DNA of 64,000 nt from Rhodobacter capsulatus (lineage in GTDB: Bacteria > Pseudomonadota > Alphaproteobacteria > Rhodobacterales > Rhodobacteraceae). The notes below the pieces were generated by a model. That model saw nothing but the letters and a program-made list of their open reading frames with translations. It was not told the origin of the DNA and ran no database searches. Of this stretch, positions 1-7,780 are shown piece after piece. Both the position numbers and the translations under genes were made by a program. The DNA is taken from NCBI RefSeq assembly GCF_005144475.1, contig NZ_SWJZ01000016.1, positions 1 to 64,000 on the forward strand, written 5' to 3'. The number at the start of each line of letters is the position of its first letter. The stretch's first letter is position 1.

Positions 1-481
1 GATCTTTTCGCTGCCGAACGTGCTGCCGACGCCGCCGGGCACCTCGGCCGTGCTGGGGCTGCCGCTGATTTTCCTGACCTTTCAGATGCTGATCGGCGGG
101 CCGCCGTGGTTTCCCGCCTTCATCGCCACGCGCTCGATCGCGCGGGCGGATTTCGCCCGTCTGGCGGCGGTGGTCGTGCCGCGGCTCTTGCGCGCCGAGA
201 AGATGCTGAAACCGCGGCTGAGCTTTCTGTCCACGCGCTGGGCCGAGCAGGGGCTGGGGCTTCTGGCGCTGGTGCTGGCGATCATCCTGACGCTGCCGAT
301 CCCGCTGGGCAACATCGGCCCGGCCTTTGCGCTGGCGCTGATCGGCATCGGCCTGTTCGAGCGCGACGGGCTTTGGGTGATGGCCGGGGTGGTGGCGGGG
401 CTGGGCGCGCTGGCGCTGGTGCATGGGGTGATCTGGGCGATGATCGCTGCCGCCGCGCATGTCTTGCAAAACTGGTCCTGA
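1..481 (+). CDS. ExoD-family membrane protein, 3' part only
   Basis: The reading frame is open from the left edge of the window (first full codon at 2) to TGA at 479-481, so the N-terminus is missing. About 159 residues are visible. They start with a Leu-Pro-rich stretch ending PPGTSAVLGLPL and continue through several hydrophobic segments, the typical C-terminal half of the ExoD exopolysaccharide-synthesis family. ExoD proteins are inner-membrane proteins linked to exopolysaccharide production and alkali tolerance in rhizobia; their biochemical activity is unknown. A bidirectional terminator follows directly. The family call is from motif memory. Confidence 0.75.
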   Translation, partial: IFSLPNVLPTPPGTSAVLGLPLIFLTFQMLIGGPPWFPAFIATRSIARADFARLAAVVVPRLLRAEKMLKPRLSFLSTRWAEQGLGLLALVLAIILTLPIPLGNIGPAFALALIGIGLFERDGLWVMAGVVAGLGALALVHGVIWAMIAAAAHVLQNWS

Positions 482-497
482 GGATCGGCGATGAAAA

Positions 498-520
498 AAG
501 GCCCCCGCGGCGGGGGCCTT
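498..520. terminator. Bidirectional hairpin terminator between exoD-like gene and ilvD
   Basis: A 9-bp perfect stem (AAGGCCCCC at 498-506 pairing with GGGGGCCTT at 512-520) has a 5-base loop. A run of six A on the left gives a U-tract for minus-strand transcripts, while plus-strand transcripts get only a weak TTGTT. It sits between two convergent genes. Confidence 0.8.
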
Positions 521-541
521 GTTCCCTGCGCGGGGGGGCGA

Positions 542-2377
542 TCACTTCGGCAGGATCCGCACGCCGCCCTTCGCCGCCGAAGACGCGAACAACGCATAAG
601 CCCTGAGCGCGGTCGACACCTGGCGCGGACGCGGCGCCGCGGGCGCCCAGGGCAGCGGCCCCTTGGCGGCGCGGCGCGCCTCCAGCACCTCCTCGGCCAC
701 TGCCAGATGGATGGTGCGGTTCGGAATGTCGATCTCGATCACGTCGCCGGTCTCGACCAGCCCGATCAGCCCGCCTTCCTCGGCCTCGGGGCTGACATGG
801 CCGATCGACAGCCCCGACGTCCCGCCCGAGAAGCGGCCATCCGTCAGCAGGGCGCATTTCTTGCCCAGCCCCTTCGATTTCAGATAGCTGGTCGGGTAAA
901 GCATCTCCTGCATCCCCGGGCCGCCACGCGGGCCTTCGTAGCGGATCACCACCACTTCGCCCTCGGTGACCTTGCCGGTCAGGATGCCGGAGACCGCATC
1001 GTCCTGGCTTTCAAAGACTTTCGCCGTGCCGGTGAATTTGAGGATCGACTCGTCGACGCCTGCGGTCTTCACGATGCAGCCGTTCAGCGCGATATTGCCA
1101 AACAGCACCGCCAGACCGCCGTCTTTCGAAAACGCATGTTCGGCCGCGCGGATCACGCCTGCGCTGCGGTCGCGGTCGACCTCCTTGTAGCGGTTTTGCG
1201 TCGAAAACGCCTCGGTGGTGCGAACGCCCCCCGGCGCGGCGCGGTAGAAGCTGTCGACGGCGGGATCATTGGCCGTCATCACGTCCCAGGTCGCGATCGC
1301 CTCGCCCATCGAGGCGGAATGCACGGTGCGGGCGTCGAGATGCAGAAGACCCGCCCGGCCCATCTCGCCCAGGATCCCCATGATGCCGCCCGCGCGGTGC
1401 ACGTCTTCCATGTGCACATCCTGCTTGGCGGGCGCGACCTTGCACAGCACGGGCACCTTGCGCGACAGCCGGTCGATGTCGTCCATGGTGAAATTCACCT
1501 CGCCTTCGTAGGCGATGGCCAGCAGGTGCAGCACGGTGTTGGTGGAGCCGCCCATCGCGATATCAAGGCTCATGGCGTTCTCGAAGGCCTGATGGGTGGC
1601 GATGTCGCGCGGCAAGAGGCCCGGTTCGTTGCCCTCGTAATGCCGCTTGGTGATGTCGACGATGCGCCGCCCGGCCTCCAGGAACAGCGCCTTGCGGTCG
1701 GCATGCGTCGCCAGCATCGAGCCGTTGCCGGGCAGGGCCAGACCCAGCGCCTCGGCCAGACAGTTCATCGAATTCGCCGTGAACATGCCCGAGCACGAGC
1801 CGCAGGTCGGGCAGGCGGCTTTCTCGATCGCCTCGACCTGGGCATCGGTGTAGCTGTCGTCGGCGGCCACCACCATCGCATCGACCAGATCAAGGTCATG
1901 GTCGATCACGTCGGGGCTGATCTTGCCCGCCTCCATCGGCCCGCCGGAAACGAAGATCACCGGGATGTTCAGCCGCATCGCCGCCATCATCATGCCGGGG
2001 GTGATCTTGTCGCAGTTCGAGATGCAGACCATCGCATCGGCGCAATGGCCGTTGACCATGTATTCGACCGAATCCGCGATCACCTCGCGCGAGGGGAGGG
2101 AATAGAGCATCCCGTCATGGCCCATGGCGATGCCGTCATCGATGGCGATGGTGTTGAATTCCTTGGCGACGCCGCCCGCGGCTTCGATTTCGCGCGCGAC
2201 CATCTGGCCAAGGTCCTTCAGGTGGACGTGCCCCGGCACGAACTGGGTGAAGGAGTTGACGACGGCGATGATCGGCTTGCCGAAATCGCCATCCGTCATG
2301 CCGGTCGCGCGCCAGAGGCCACGCGCCCCCGCCATGTTGCGGCCATGGGTCGATTTGCGGGAACGATAGTGCGGCAT
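542..2377 (-). CDS. ilvD: Dihydroxy-acid dehydratase
   Basis: IlvD dehydrates 2,3-dihydroxy acids to 2-keto acids in isoleucine, valine and pantothenate synthesis in the cytoplasm. The 611-residue product is full length. Iron-sulfur and metal ligands are in place: ISNCDK with C122 and K124, TCGSCSGMF with C192/C195, and the Asp pair at 80-81. The start at 2377 (MPHYRSRK) is chosen because GGAG lies 8 nt upstream and the family begins here; the frame is open further upstream without homology. It is transcribed alone. A 15-base direct repeat and a long structured repeat occupy the 350 bp upstream. Confidence 0.97.
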   Translation of the reverse strand: MPHYRSRKSTHGRNMAGARGLWRATGMTDGDFGKPIIAVVNSFTQFVPGHVHLKDLGQMVAREIEAAGGVAKEFNTIAIDDGIAMGHDGMLYSLPSREVIADSVEYMVNGHCADAMVCISNCDKITPGMMMAAMRLNIPVIFVSGGPMEAGKISPDVIDHDLDLVDAMVVAADDSYTDAQVEAIEKAACPTCGSCSGMFTANSMNCLAEALGLALPGNGSMLATHADRKALFLEAGRRIVDITKRHYEGNEPGLLPRDIATHQAFENAMSLDIAMGGSTNTVLHLLAIAYEGEVNFTMDDIDRLSRKVPVLCKVAPAKQDVHMEDVHRAGGIMGILGEMGRAGLLHLDARTVHSASMGEAIATWDVMTANDPAVDSFYRAAPGGVRTTEAFSTQNRYKEVDRDRSAGVIRAAEHAFSKDGGLAVLFGNIALNGCIVKTAGVDESILKFTGTAKVFESQDDAVSGILTGKVTEGEVVVIRYEGPRGGPGMQEMLYPTSYLKSKGLGKKCALLTDGRFSGGTSGLSIGHVSPEAEEGGLIGLVETGDVIEIDIPNRTIHLAVAEEVLEARRAAKGPLPWAPAAPRPRQVSTALRAYALFASSAAKGGVRILPK

Positions 2378-2440
2378 CTGGCGTCTCCGGGCTGGCTTGG
2401 ACTTGGCCCTTCTAGCGCAGGCCGGGGGGCGATGCCAACC

Positions 2441-2476
2441 CGAAGCCTTGCGGCAGGAACACGAAGCCTTGCGGCA
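2441..2476. repeat. Tandem 15-base repeat upstream of ilvD
   Basis: CGAAGCCTTGCGGCA occurs at 2441-2455 and again at 2462-2476, a 21-bp spacing or two helical turns. It lies 64-99 bp upstream of the ilvD start. Regularly phased repeats like this may be regulator sites, but a local duplication explains them equally well. Confidence 0.5.
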
Positions 2477-2501
2477 TGGGGCGCTTTCGCTGCCGTCGAT
2501 C

Positions 2502-2711
2502 TCGGGCGGGGAAAGGCATCGCCTTTCCCCGCCCGCAGCGACCACAGTGCGCCACGACCGCTGCCACTGGACGCAACAGAGGCCGGCGCCAGCCCCGGCG
2601 GGCGAGAAGCGCCCGCCATGGGCGGGGCGGGCGCTGGCCGGCGGCCTTTGGGCCCCCGGCGGCCCCGGGGCCTCTGTCTCGCATGGCCAAGGCGATGGCC
2701 TTGGCCAACGA
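2502..2711 (+). repeat. Structured intergenic repeat, copy A
   Basis: About 210 bp aligns, almost without gaps, to the reverse complement of 7569-7780. Internal hairpins include a near-perfect palindrome around CGGGGAAAGGCATCGCCTTTC (about 2506-2534), GGCGGGC paired with GCCCGCC around 2598-2618, and GGCCAAGGC paired with GGCCTTGGCC near 2685-2706. It lies between the thiolase stop and the ilvD promoter region. No coding potential is apparent. It resembles a REP/MITE-like element or a conserved structured RNA. Confidence 0.75.
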
Positions 2712-2728
2712 GCCGCCCGAACCCGGCC

Positions 2729-3907
2729 TTACGCCATCAGCTCCACCGCCATCGCCGTGGCCTCGCCGCCGCCGATGCAGAGCGTCGCGACGCCGGTTTT
2801 CAGCCCGTGCGTCTTCAGCGCCGCCAGCAGCGTCACCAGCACCCGCGCCCCCGAGGCGCCGATCGGATGCCCCAGCGCGCAGGCGCCGCCATGCACGTTC
2901 ACCCGGTCCTGCGGCAGATCCAGCGCCGCCATCGCCGCCATGGCGACCACCGCAAACGCCTCGTTCACCTCGAACAGATCGACCGCCCGCAGATCCAGAT
3001 CGAGCTTCCCGGCCAGCTTCGTCAGCGCGCCGATCGGCGCCGTCGGAAACAGGTTCGGCGCATCGGCATGGGTCGCATGGCCCAGCACCCGGGCGAGCGG
3101 CGTCAGCCCGCGGGCCTCGGCCTCCGAGGCGCGCATCAGCACCAGCGCCGCCGCCCCGTCGGAAATCGACGAGGAATTCGCCGCCGTCACCGTGCCGCCC
3201 TGCCGGAAGGCCGGTTTCAGCGTCGCGATCTTGTCCATCCGCGCCTTGCCGGGCTGTTCGTCGGTGTCGACCCGGACCTCGGTCTTGCCCGAAATCACCA
3301 CCGGCGCGATTTCCGCCGCGAAATGCCCCGCCGCAATCGCCGCCTGCGCCCGGGTCAGCGAGGCGATCGCATAGGCGTCCTGCGCGGCGCGGCTGAAGCC
3401 CATCGTCTCGGCGCAATCCTCGGCAAAGGTGCCCATCAACCGGCCGCGGTCATAGGCATCTTCAAGCCCGTCCAGAAACATGTGATCCAGCACCTGCCCA
3501 TGCCCCAGCCGCAGCCCGCCGCGGGCTTTCGGCAAAAGATAAGGGGCGTTCGTCATGCTCTCCATGCCGCCCGCCAGCACGACACGCGCCGAACCGGCCA
3601 GCAAAAGGTCATGGCCCAGCATCGCCGCCTTCATGCCCGAGCCGCACATCTTGTTGATCGTTGTCGCCCCCGCCGCAAGCGGTAGACCCGCCTTCAGCGC
3701 CGCCTGCCGCGCCGGGGCCTGACCCTGACCCGCGGGCAGGACGCAACCCATCAGCACCTCGTCGACATCCTCGGCCGGGATGCCCGCCCGCGACAGCGCC
3801 GCGCCAAGCGCCACCGCGCCCAGATCGGCCGCGGCAAGGTCGGAAAACGCGCCCTGAAACCCGCCCATCGGCGTGCGGGCAGCCCCCGCGATCACCACCG
3901 GATCCAT
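2729..3907 (-). CDS. Thiolase (acetyl-CoA acetyltransferase family)
   Basis: The protein is a cytoplasmic thiolase that condenses or cleaves acyl-CoA. It has 392 residues, the usual length. The nucleophile Cys88 is in NKMCGSGMK, the NEAFA motif is present, His347 is in ALGHPIGASG, and Cys377 is in CIGGGEA. The start at 3907 (MDPVVIAG) has GAGG about 10 nt upstream. It follows the SDR gene 3919-4686 on the same strand with 11 bp between them. That dehydrogenase resembles type-2 3-hydroxyacyl-CoA dehydrogenases, so the pair looks like a beta-oxidation or branched-chain acyl-CoA module. The exact substrate cannot be read from sequence. Confidence 0.93.
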   Translation of the reverse strand: MDPVVIAGAARTPMGGFQGAFSDLAAADLGAVALGAALSRAGIPAEDVDEVLMGCVLPAGQGQAPARQAALKAGLPLAAGATTINKMCGSGMKAAMLGHDLLLAGSARVVLAGGMESMTNAPYLLPKARGGLRLGHGQVLDHMFLDGLEDAYDRGRLMGTFAEDCAETMGFSRAAQDAYAIASLTRAQAAIAAGHFAAEIAPVVISGKTEVRVDTDEQPGKARMDKIATLKPAFRQGGTVTAANSSSISDGAAALVLMRASEAEARGLTPLARVLGHATHADAPNLFPTAPIGALTKLAGKLDLDLRAVDLFEVNEAFAVVAMAAMAALDLPQDRVNVHGGACALGHPIGASGARVLVTLLAALKTHGLKTGVATLCIGGGEATAMAVELMA

Positions 3908-3918
3908 CTGCGCCCGCC

Positions 3919-4686
3919 TCATTTCGCCGCCATCCGCAAGGCGCCGTCAAGCCGCAGCACCTCGCCGTTCATCATCTGGTTTTCGCAGATATGCCGCACC
4001 AGCGCGGCATATTCCGCGGGGTCCCCCAGCCGGTTCGGGAAGGGGACCGAGGCGCCCAGACTGTCCTGCACCTCCTGCGGCAGACCCGCCATCATCGGCG
4101 TGCGGAAAATGCCCGGCGCCACCGTGACGACGCGGATGCCATGCCGGGCGAGTTCGCGCGCCGCAGGCAGGGTCAGCGCCGCCACGCCGCCTTTGGACGC
4201 GGCATAGGCCGCCTGTCCGATCTGCCCGTCAAAAGCCGCGATCGAGGCCGTGTTGACGATCACCCCGCGCTCGCCGCCCGGGCCGGGGGCATTGCCCGCC
4301 ATCGCCTCGGCCGCCAGCCGCAGCATGTTGAAGGTGCCGACAAGGTTCACTGTCACCGCGCGGGCGAAACTGTCCAGCCGGTGCGGCCCCTCGCGGCCGA
4401 GGATCTTTTCGCCCGGCGCGACGCCCGCGCAATTCACCAGCGCATCCAAGCGGCCAAAGACCGAGACCGCCAGCGCGATGGCCGCCCGGCCGTCCCCCTC
4501 CTGCGTGACATCGGCCCGGCAGAACCGCGCCGCCGCGCCCAGATCCGACACCATCGCCATCCCGGCCTCGGCGTTCAGATCGACGATCACCACCTTGCCG
4601 CCCGCGTCGACGACCATCCGCGCGACTGCCGCGCCCAGCCCGGAGCCGCCGCCGGTGACGACAAACACCCTCTCTGAAATCTGCAT
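3919..4686 (-). CDS. Short-chain dehydrogenase, 3-hydroxyacyl-CoA dehydrogenase type 2-like
   Basis: This 255-residue NAD-dependent SDR has the cofactor motif TGGGSGLG at 11-18, NCAG near 85-88, Ser148, and the Tyr161-x3-Lys165 catalytic pair. The overall pattern matches the HSD17B10/fabG-like type-2 3-hydroxyacyl-CoA dehydrogenases. The start at 4686 is supported by a strong GGGAGG site. It is the first gene of a two-gene unit with the thiolase 2729-3907, which fits consecutive steps of fatty or branched acyl-CoA oxidation. An acetoacetyl-CoA reductase role is possible but less likely from the sequence type. Confidence 0.88.
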   Translation of the reverse strand: MQISERVFVVTGGGSGLGAAVARMVVDAGGKVVIVDLNAEAGMAMVSDLGAAARFCRADVTQEGDGRAAIALAVSVFGRLDALVNCAGVAPGEKILGREGPHRLDSFARAVTVNLVGTFNMLRLAAEAMAGNAPGPGGERGVIVNTASIAAFDGQIGQAAYAASKGGVAALTLPAARELARHGIRVVTVAPGIFRTPMMAGLPQEVQDSLGASVPFPNRLGDPAEYAALVRHICENQMMNGEVLRLDGALRMAAK

Positions 4687-4848
4687 CCGTTCCTCCCTTT
4701 CCCTGACGTCAAATCCTATCGGCCGGGGGTGGTCTGGCAACGGCAAAGGCGGGCCCTGCCGTGGCCGCGACGCAACGGAATTTGCGGCGTTGACGGCGGC
4801 GTTGACGGCGGGCAGGGGTCTTGGCAAGACAGGGAAAAGGAGAGCGTG

Positions 4849-5328
4849 ATGAGCACAGCCACCCCCGCCACCCGGGCGCTTGACGCCGCCAGGGTGGCGT
4901 TCGAGCGGATCGAATATGACTACGTTGCCGGGCAGGACAAGATCGGCCTGCATGCGGCGGCGGCGATCGGCGCCGATCCGGCCGAGGTGCTGAAGACGCT
5001 GATGGTCGAGGTTGACGGCAAGCCCGCCTGCGCGGTGATCCCGTCGGATTGCACGCTGTCGATGAAAAAGGTGGCGGCGGCCTTCGGGGCCAAGGCGGCG
5101 GCGATGATGCCCCCCGACAAGGCCGAGCGGCTGACCGGCTTTCACACCGGGGGGATTTCGCCCTTCGGGCAGAAGAAGCGGGTGCCGGTGGCCTTTGAAG
5201 CCTCGGCGCTGGGGCAGGCGCAGATCGTCGTGAACGGCGGCAAGCGGGGGCTGATGGTGCGGCTGGCGCCTGCCGCGGCGCTGGCGGTCTCGGGCGGTCT
5301 GGCCCGGGATCTGATCGCCGCGCCCTGA
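4849..5328 (+). CDS. ybaK: YbaK-family Cys-tRNA(Pro)/aminoacyl-tRNA deacylase
   Basis: This 159-residue YbaK/EbsC-type editing protein hydrolyses misacylated tRNA in trans, classically Cys-tRNA(Pro). The pattern '[14 protein letters not shown]', a lysine-containing '[13 protein letters not shown]' and the '[14 protein letters not shown]' segment are family hallmarks. The start at 4849 follows AAAAGGAGAGCG, a strong ribosome site; an upstream in-frame extension to 4729 has no homology. It is transcribed divergently from the SDR/thiolase pair, so the 160 bp between holds both promoters. Confidence 0.9.
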   Translation: MSTATPATRALDAARVAFERIEYDYVAGQDKIGLHAAAAIGADPAEVLKTLMVEVDGKPACAVIPSDCTLSMKKVAAAFGAKAAAMMPPDKAERLTGFHTGGISPFGQKKRVPVAFEASALGQAQIVVNGGKRGLMVRLAPAAALAVSGGLARDLIAAP

Positions 5329-5417
5329 TCGCCGCGGATGTCACGCCCGCGTCGCAGTTTCGCCGGATTTCGGCGCGATACCAAGGTTAACCGTTCCCCT
5401 CCGCCCTCTGGAGCCCC

Positions 5418-6329
5418 ATGCCGCGTCTGATCCCGCTTGCGTTCGCCCTTCTTGGCCTGCTGGCCCTTGCCCCCGCCGCCTCGGCCGAGACCCGGCCGCT
5501 CGGCTTTGGCCATTTCCTGAACAACGATGCGCTTGGCGACGGCAAGGACCGCTGGCAGACCGGCTCTTACACGCTGTCCTGGCTGCGTGGCCCGGACTGG
5601 CAGGGGCGCCTGCCCGGGCGGCCCTTCGAGATCCTTGAATACCGGCTGAGCGGGGCGGTGATCGCGCCCTCGCGGCTGAAAAGCTTGCGCGGCGATCGGC
5701 GCTATGTCGGCAAATCCGCGCTTTCGGTGCATACGCAGTTCGCGCCCACGCCGCAGACCGAGGCCGATCTGGGCCTTGGCGTGGTCTGGACCGGGCCCGC
5801 GAACGGCCTGTCCGAGGTGCAGCGCCAGCTGCATGATCTGCTGGGCGAACCCCGGCCGCGCGCCGCCGACAGCCAGCTGCCGAACCATCTTTATCCGACC
5901 GTCACGGCGGAAATCGCCCGGCCGATCGCGCTTGGCGGCGCCGAGCTGCGCCCCTTCGCCGAGGCGCGGGCGGGCGATGAAACCCTGCTGCGTCTGGGCG
6001 CGGATCTGGCCTTCGGTCAGCGCGAGCGGGGCGCGCTCTGGCTGCGCGACGAGATCACCGGGCAGCGTCATGTCGGCATCGGCGGCACCGATGCGGGCGG
6101 CACCGCCTTTGTGCTGGGGGCCGATGTCGCGCATGTCTTCGACAGCGCCTATCTGCCGGGCGGCTGGGGCGTCGCCCCCGAACAAACCCGCACCCGCCTG
6201 CGCGCCGGGGTCTCGACGCGGCTGGGACGGGTCGGGCTGTTTTACGGCCTCACCTGGCTTTCGCGCGAATTCGTCGGCCAACCCGAGGGGCAGCTGGTCG
6301 GCTCGGTCCGGCTGCGGCTGCGATTTTGA
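5418..6329 (+). CDS. LpxR-like lipid A deacylase family outer-membrane protein (DUF2219)
   Basis: The 303-residue protein has a clear signal peptide (1-23, cleavage after PAASA) and alternating beta-strand segments ending in the C-terminal pattern RLRLRF, as in outer-membrane barrels. The N-terminal LNNDALGDGKDRWQTGSYT matches the DUF2219/LpxR signature. His139 and Glu144, in QLHDLLGE, sit where LpxR has its catalytic His and Glu, though the spacing is one shorter. LpxR removes the 3' acyloxyacyl chain of lipid A. Family membership is likely; activity is inferred. It is monocistronic. Confidence 0.75.
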   Translation: MPRLIPLAFALLGLLALAPAASAETRPLGFGHFLNNDALGDGKDRWQTGSYTLSWLRGPDWQGRLPGRPFEILEYRLSGAVIAPSRLKSLRGDRRYVGKSALSVHTQFAPTPQTEADLGLGVVWTGPANGLSEVQRQLHDLLGEPRPRAADSQLPNHLYPTVTAEIARPIALGGAELRPFAEARAGDETLLRLGADLAFGQRERGALWLRDEITGQRHVGIGGTDAGGTAFVLGADVAHVFDSAYLPGGWGVAPEQTRTRLRAGVSTRLGRVGLFYGLTWLSREFVGQPEGQLVGSVRLRLRF

Positions 6330-6355
6330 CTTTTTCGCGCCAAATCGTCCTTTCC

Positions 6356-6369
6356 TTGATCTGGGTCAA
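6356..6369. promoter_or_regulatory. FNR/FnrL-type binding site
   Basis: TTGATCTGGGTCAA matches the FNR consensus TTGAT-N4-ATCAA at 9 of 10 defined positions. It lies about 90 bp upstream of the Hint-protein start at 6460 and 27 bp after the previous stop codon. In Rhodobacter, FnrL recognises this sequence under low oxygen. A promoter placed just downstream would make the site activating. This is a motif match only. Confidence 0.55.
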
Positions 6370-6459
6370 AATGGGGGATTCACAAGCCGAATCACCCATG
6401 TTAGGTTTTGCTTAATCAAGGACCGAAGGGTCCATAAAACGAGGCAGGACATACAGGCA

Positions 6460-7545
6460 ATGAAGCCGGGCTATCTGGGCACCTTCGTGATCGCGTGGGA
6501 CCAGACAGAGATCGACGGCACCGCAGGCGCCCCGGTCGACAGCCTTGCGACGGGGGCATGCTGGCGCTGGAGCGGCGAGGCGGTGCGGGTCGATGGCCCG
6601 ACCGACCTGCTGATCCTGAGCGGGGCCGAGGGCAGCGAGGCGCTGCGCCAACGCGCCGCCCGGGTGGTGCGTCGGCTTCTGGGCGTCGCGATCGAGGGCG
6701 GCGACAGCGCCGCCTTTCGCGCCCGTGCCGATCTGCCCGACCTTCCCGATCAAAGCTTTACCGTGACCGACGGCATCCGGGCCTATGCCATCACCCTGAT
6801 CGAACTGCCCGCGGCGCGGGCGCGTCTGTTGATGTTTGCGGGCGGCCTGCCGCCGCGCGACACCGATCTTTGGCTGGTCGAAAGCCGCGTCGATCCGCGC
6901 CCGGCGGGGCTGCGCCTGCCCGAGCCCGGGGTGATCTGTTTCACGGCGGGCACGCTGATCGACACGCCGCGCGGGCCGCGCCGGGTCGAGACGCTGCGGC
7001 CCGGCGACCGGGTCTGGACCCGCGACGAGGGCGCGCAGGAGCTTTTGTGGATCGGATCGCGGCGGATGAGCGGGGCCCGGCTTTACGCGCTGCCGCATCT
7101 GCGCCCAGTGCGACTTGGGGCGGTGCGGCTGCGGGCGGGAGCCCTTGGCCTGCTGCGCGCCGAAGCCGATCTGCTGGTTTCGCCGCAGCACCGGGTGCTG
7201 ATCACCGGCCCCGCGGCGCGGGCGCTGTTCAACGAGCCCGAGGTGCTTGTGCAGGCGCTCGATCTGGTCGATGACGGCGCGGTGCGGGTGGAGACCCGGC
7301 TGCCCGAGGTCACCTATCTGCATCTGCTGTTCGCGCGTCATCAGGTCTTGCGGGCGAACGGGGTCGAAACGGAAAGCTTTCACCCCGCCGCAACCGAAGT
7401 CGACAGCATCGCCGAGGATCAACGACAGGCGCTGTTGCGGCTGTGCCCCGGGATCGACGCCGATCCGATGGCCTACGGGCCCTTCGCGCGGCGCGTGCTG
7501 AGTACTTCGGAAGCGGCGATCCTGCGCCACGATCTGGCGGCCTGA
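6460..7545 (+). CDS. Hint-domain (Hedgehog/intein-like) protein
   Basis: The 361-residue protein has no signal peptide. Residues 1-155 are an uncharacterised N-terminal region. A Hint_2-type domain starts at Cys160 in the segment ICFTAGTLIDTPRGPR, followed by VETLRPGDRVWT and the later SPQHRVLI block. Such single Hint-domain proteins are abundant in Rhodobacteraceae, sometimes with calcium-binding or secreted partners; their function is unknown. The start at 6460 is preceded by GAGGCAGGA and lies downstream of an FNR-type box. I see no C-terminal His-Asn and no interrupted host gene, so it is not a conventional intein. Confidence 0.8.
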   Translation: MKPGYLGTFVIAWDQTEIDGTAGAPVDSLATGACWRWSGEAVRVDGPTDLLILSGAEGSEALRQRAARVVRRLLGVAIEGGDSAAFRARADLPDLPDQSFTVTDGIRAYAITLIELPAARARLLMFAGGLPPRDTDLWLVESRVDPRPAGLRLPEPGVICFTAGTLIDTPRGPRRVETLRPGDRVWTRDEGAQELLWIGSRRMSGARLYALPHLRPVRLGAVRLRAGALGLLRAEADLLVSPQHRVLITGPAARALFNEPEVLVQALDLVDDGAVRVETRLPEVTYLHLLFARHQVLRANGVETESFHPAATEVDSIAEDQRQALLRLCPGIDADPMAYGPFARRVLSTSEAAILRHDLAA

Positions 7546-7568
7546 GCCCGCCTTCCTGCCCCGGACAG

Positions 7569-7780
7569 TCTTGACCGAGGCCATTGCCGAGGTCATGCGG
7601 CACCTCAGCCCCCTGACCGCCGAGGGCCCAAAGGCACTCGGTCAGCGCCCGCCCCGCCCATGGCGGGCGCTTCTCGCCCGCCGGGACGGGCGCCGACCTA
7701 TGGTGTGCTTGGGGAAACGGTCGTGATGAAGCGTGGTCGCGGCGGGCGGGGAAAGGCGGTGCCTTTCCTGATCCGCCCGA
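7569..7780 (-). repeat. Structured intergenic repeat, copy B (inverted)
   Basis: This copy aligns over about 210 bp with 2502-2711 in opposite orientation. It fills the space between two convergent genes and begins right next to the stop codon of the OmpA-like gene. The hairpin modules seen in copy A are kept. The third hairpin differs in sequence but still pairs (outer TGACC with GGTCA, inner GGC with GCC), which suggests selection for structure. No coding potential is apparent. Confidence 0.75.

Larger units (their letters stand above)
2378..2728. other. Gene-free ilvD upstream region
   Basis: About 350 bp separate ilvD from the end of the thiolase gene, both on the minus strand. I see no credible coding sequence here. 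It holds the ilvD ribosome-binding site, a 15-base tandem repeat (2441-2476) and copy A of a structured intergenic repeat (2502-2711). The ilvD promoter must lie here, but no clear -35/-10 pair stands out. Confidence 0.7.

Noticed and set aside
491-3685. Very long plus-strand open frame across ilvD and thiolase
   Set aside because: Antisense shadow of two well-supported minus-strand enzymes; composition is Arg/His-rich and without conserved features.
6460-7545. Intein
   Set aside because: The Hint domain begins with Cys160, but no C-terminal His-Asn/splice junction and no interrupted host protein can be seen.
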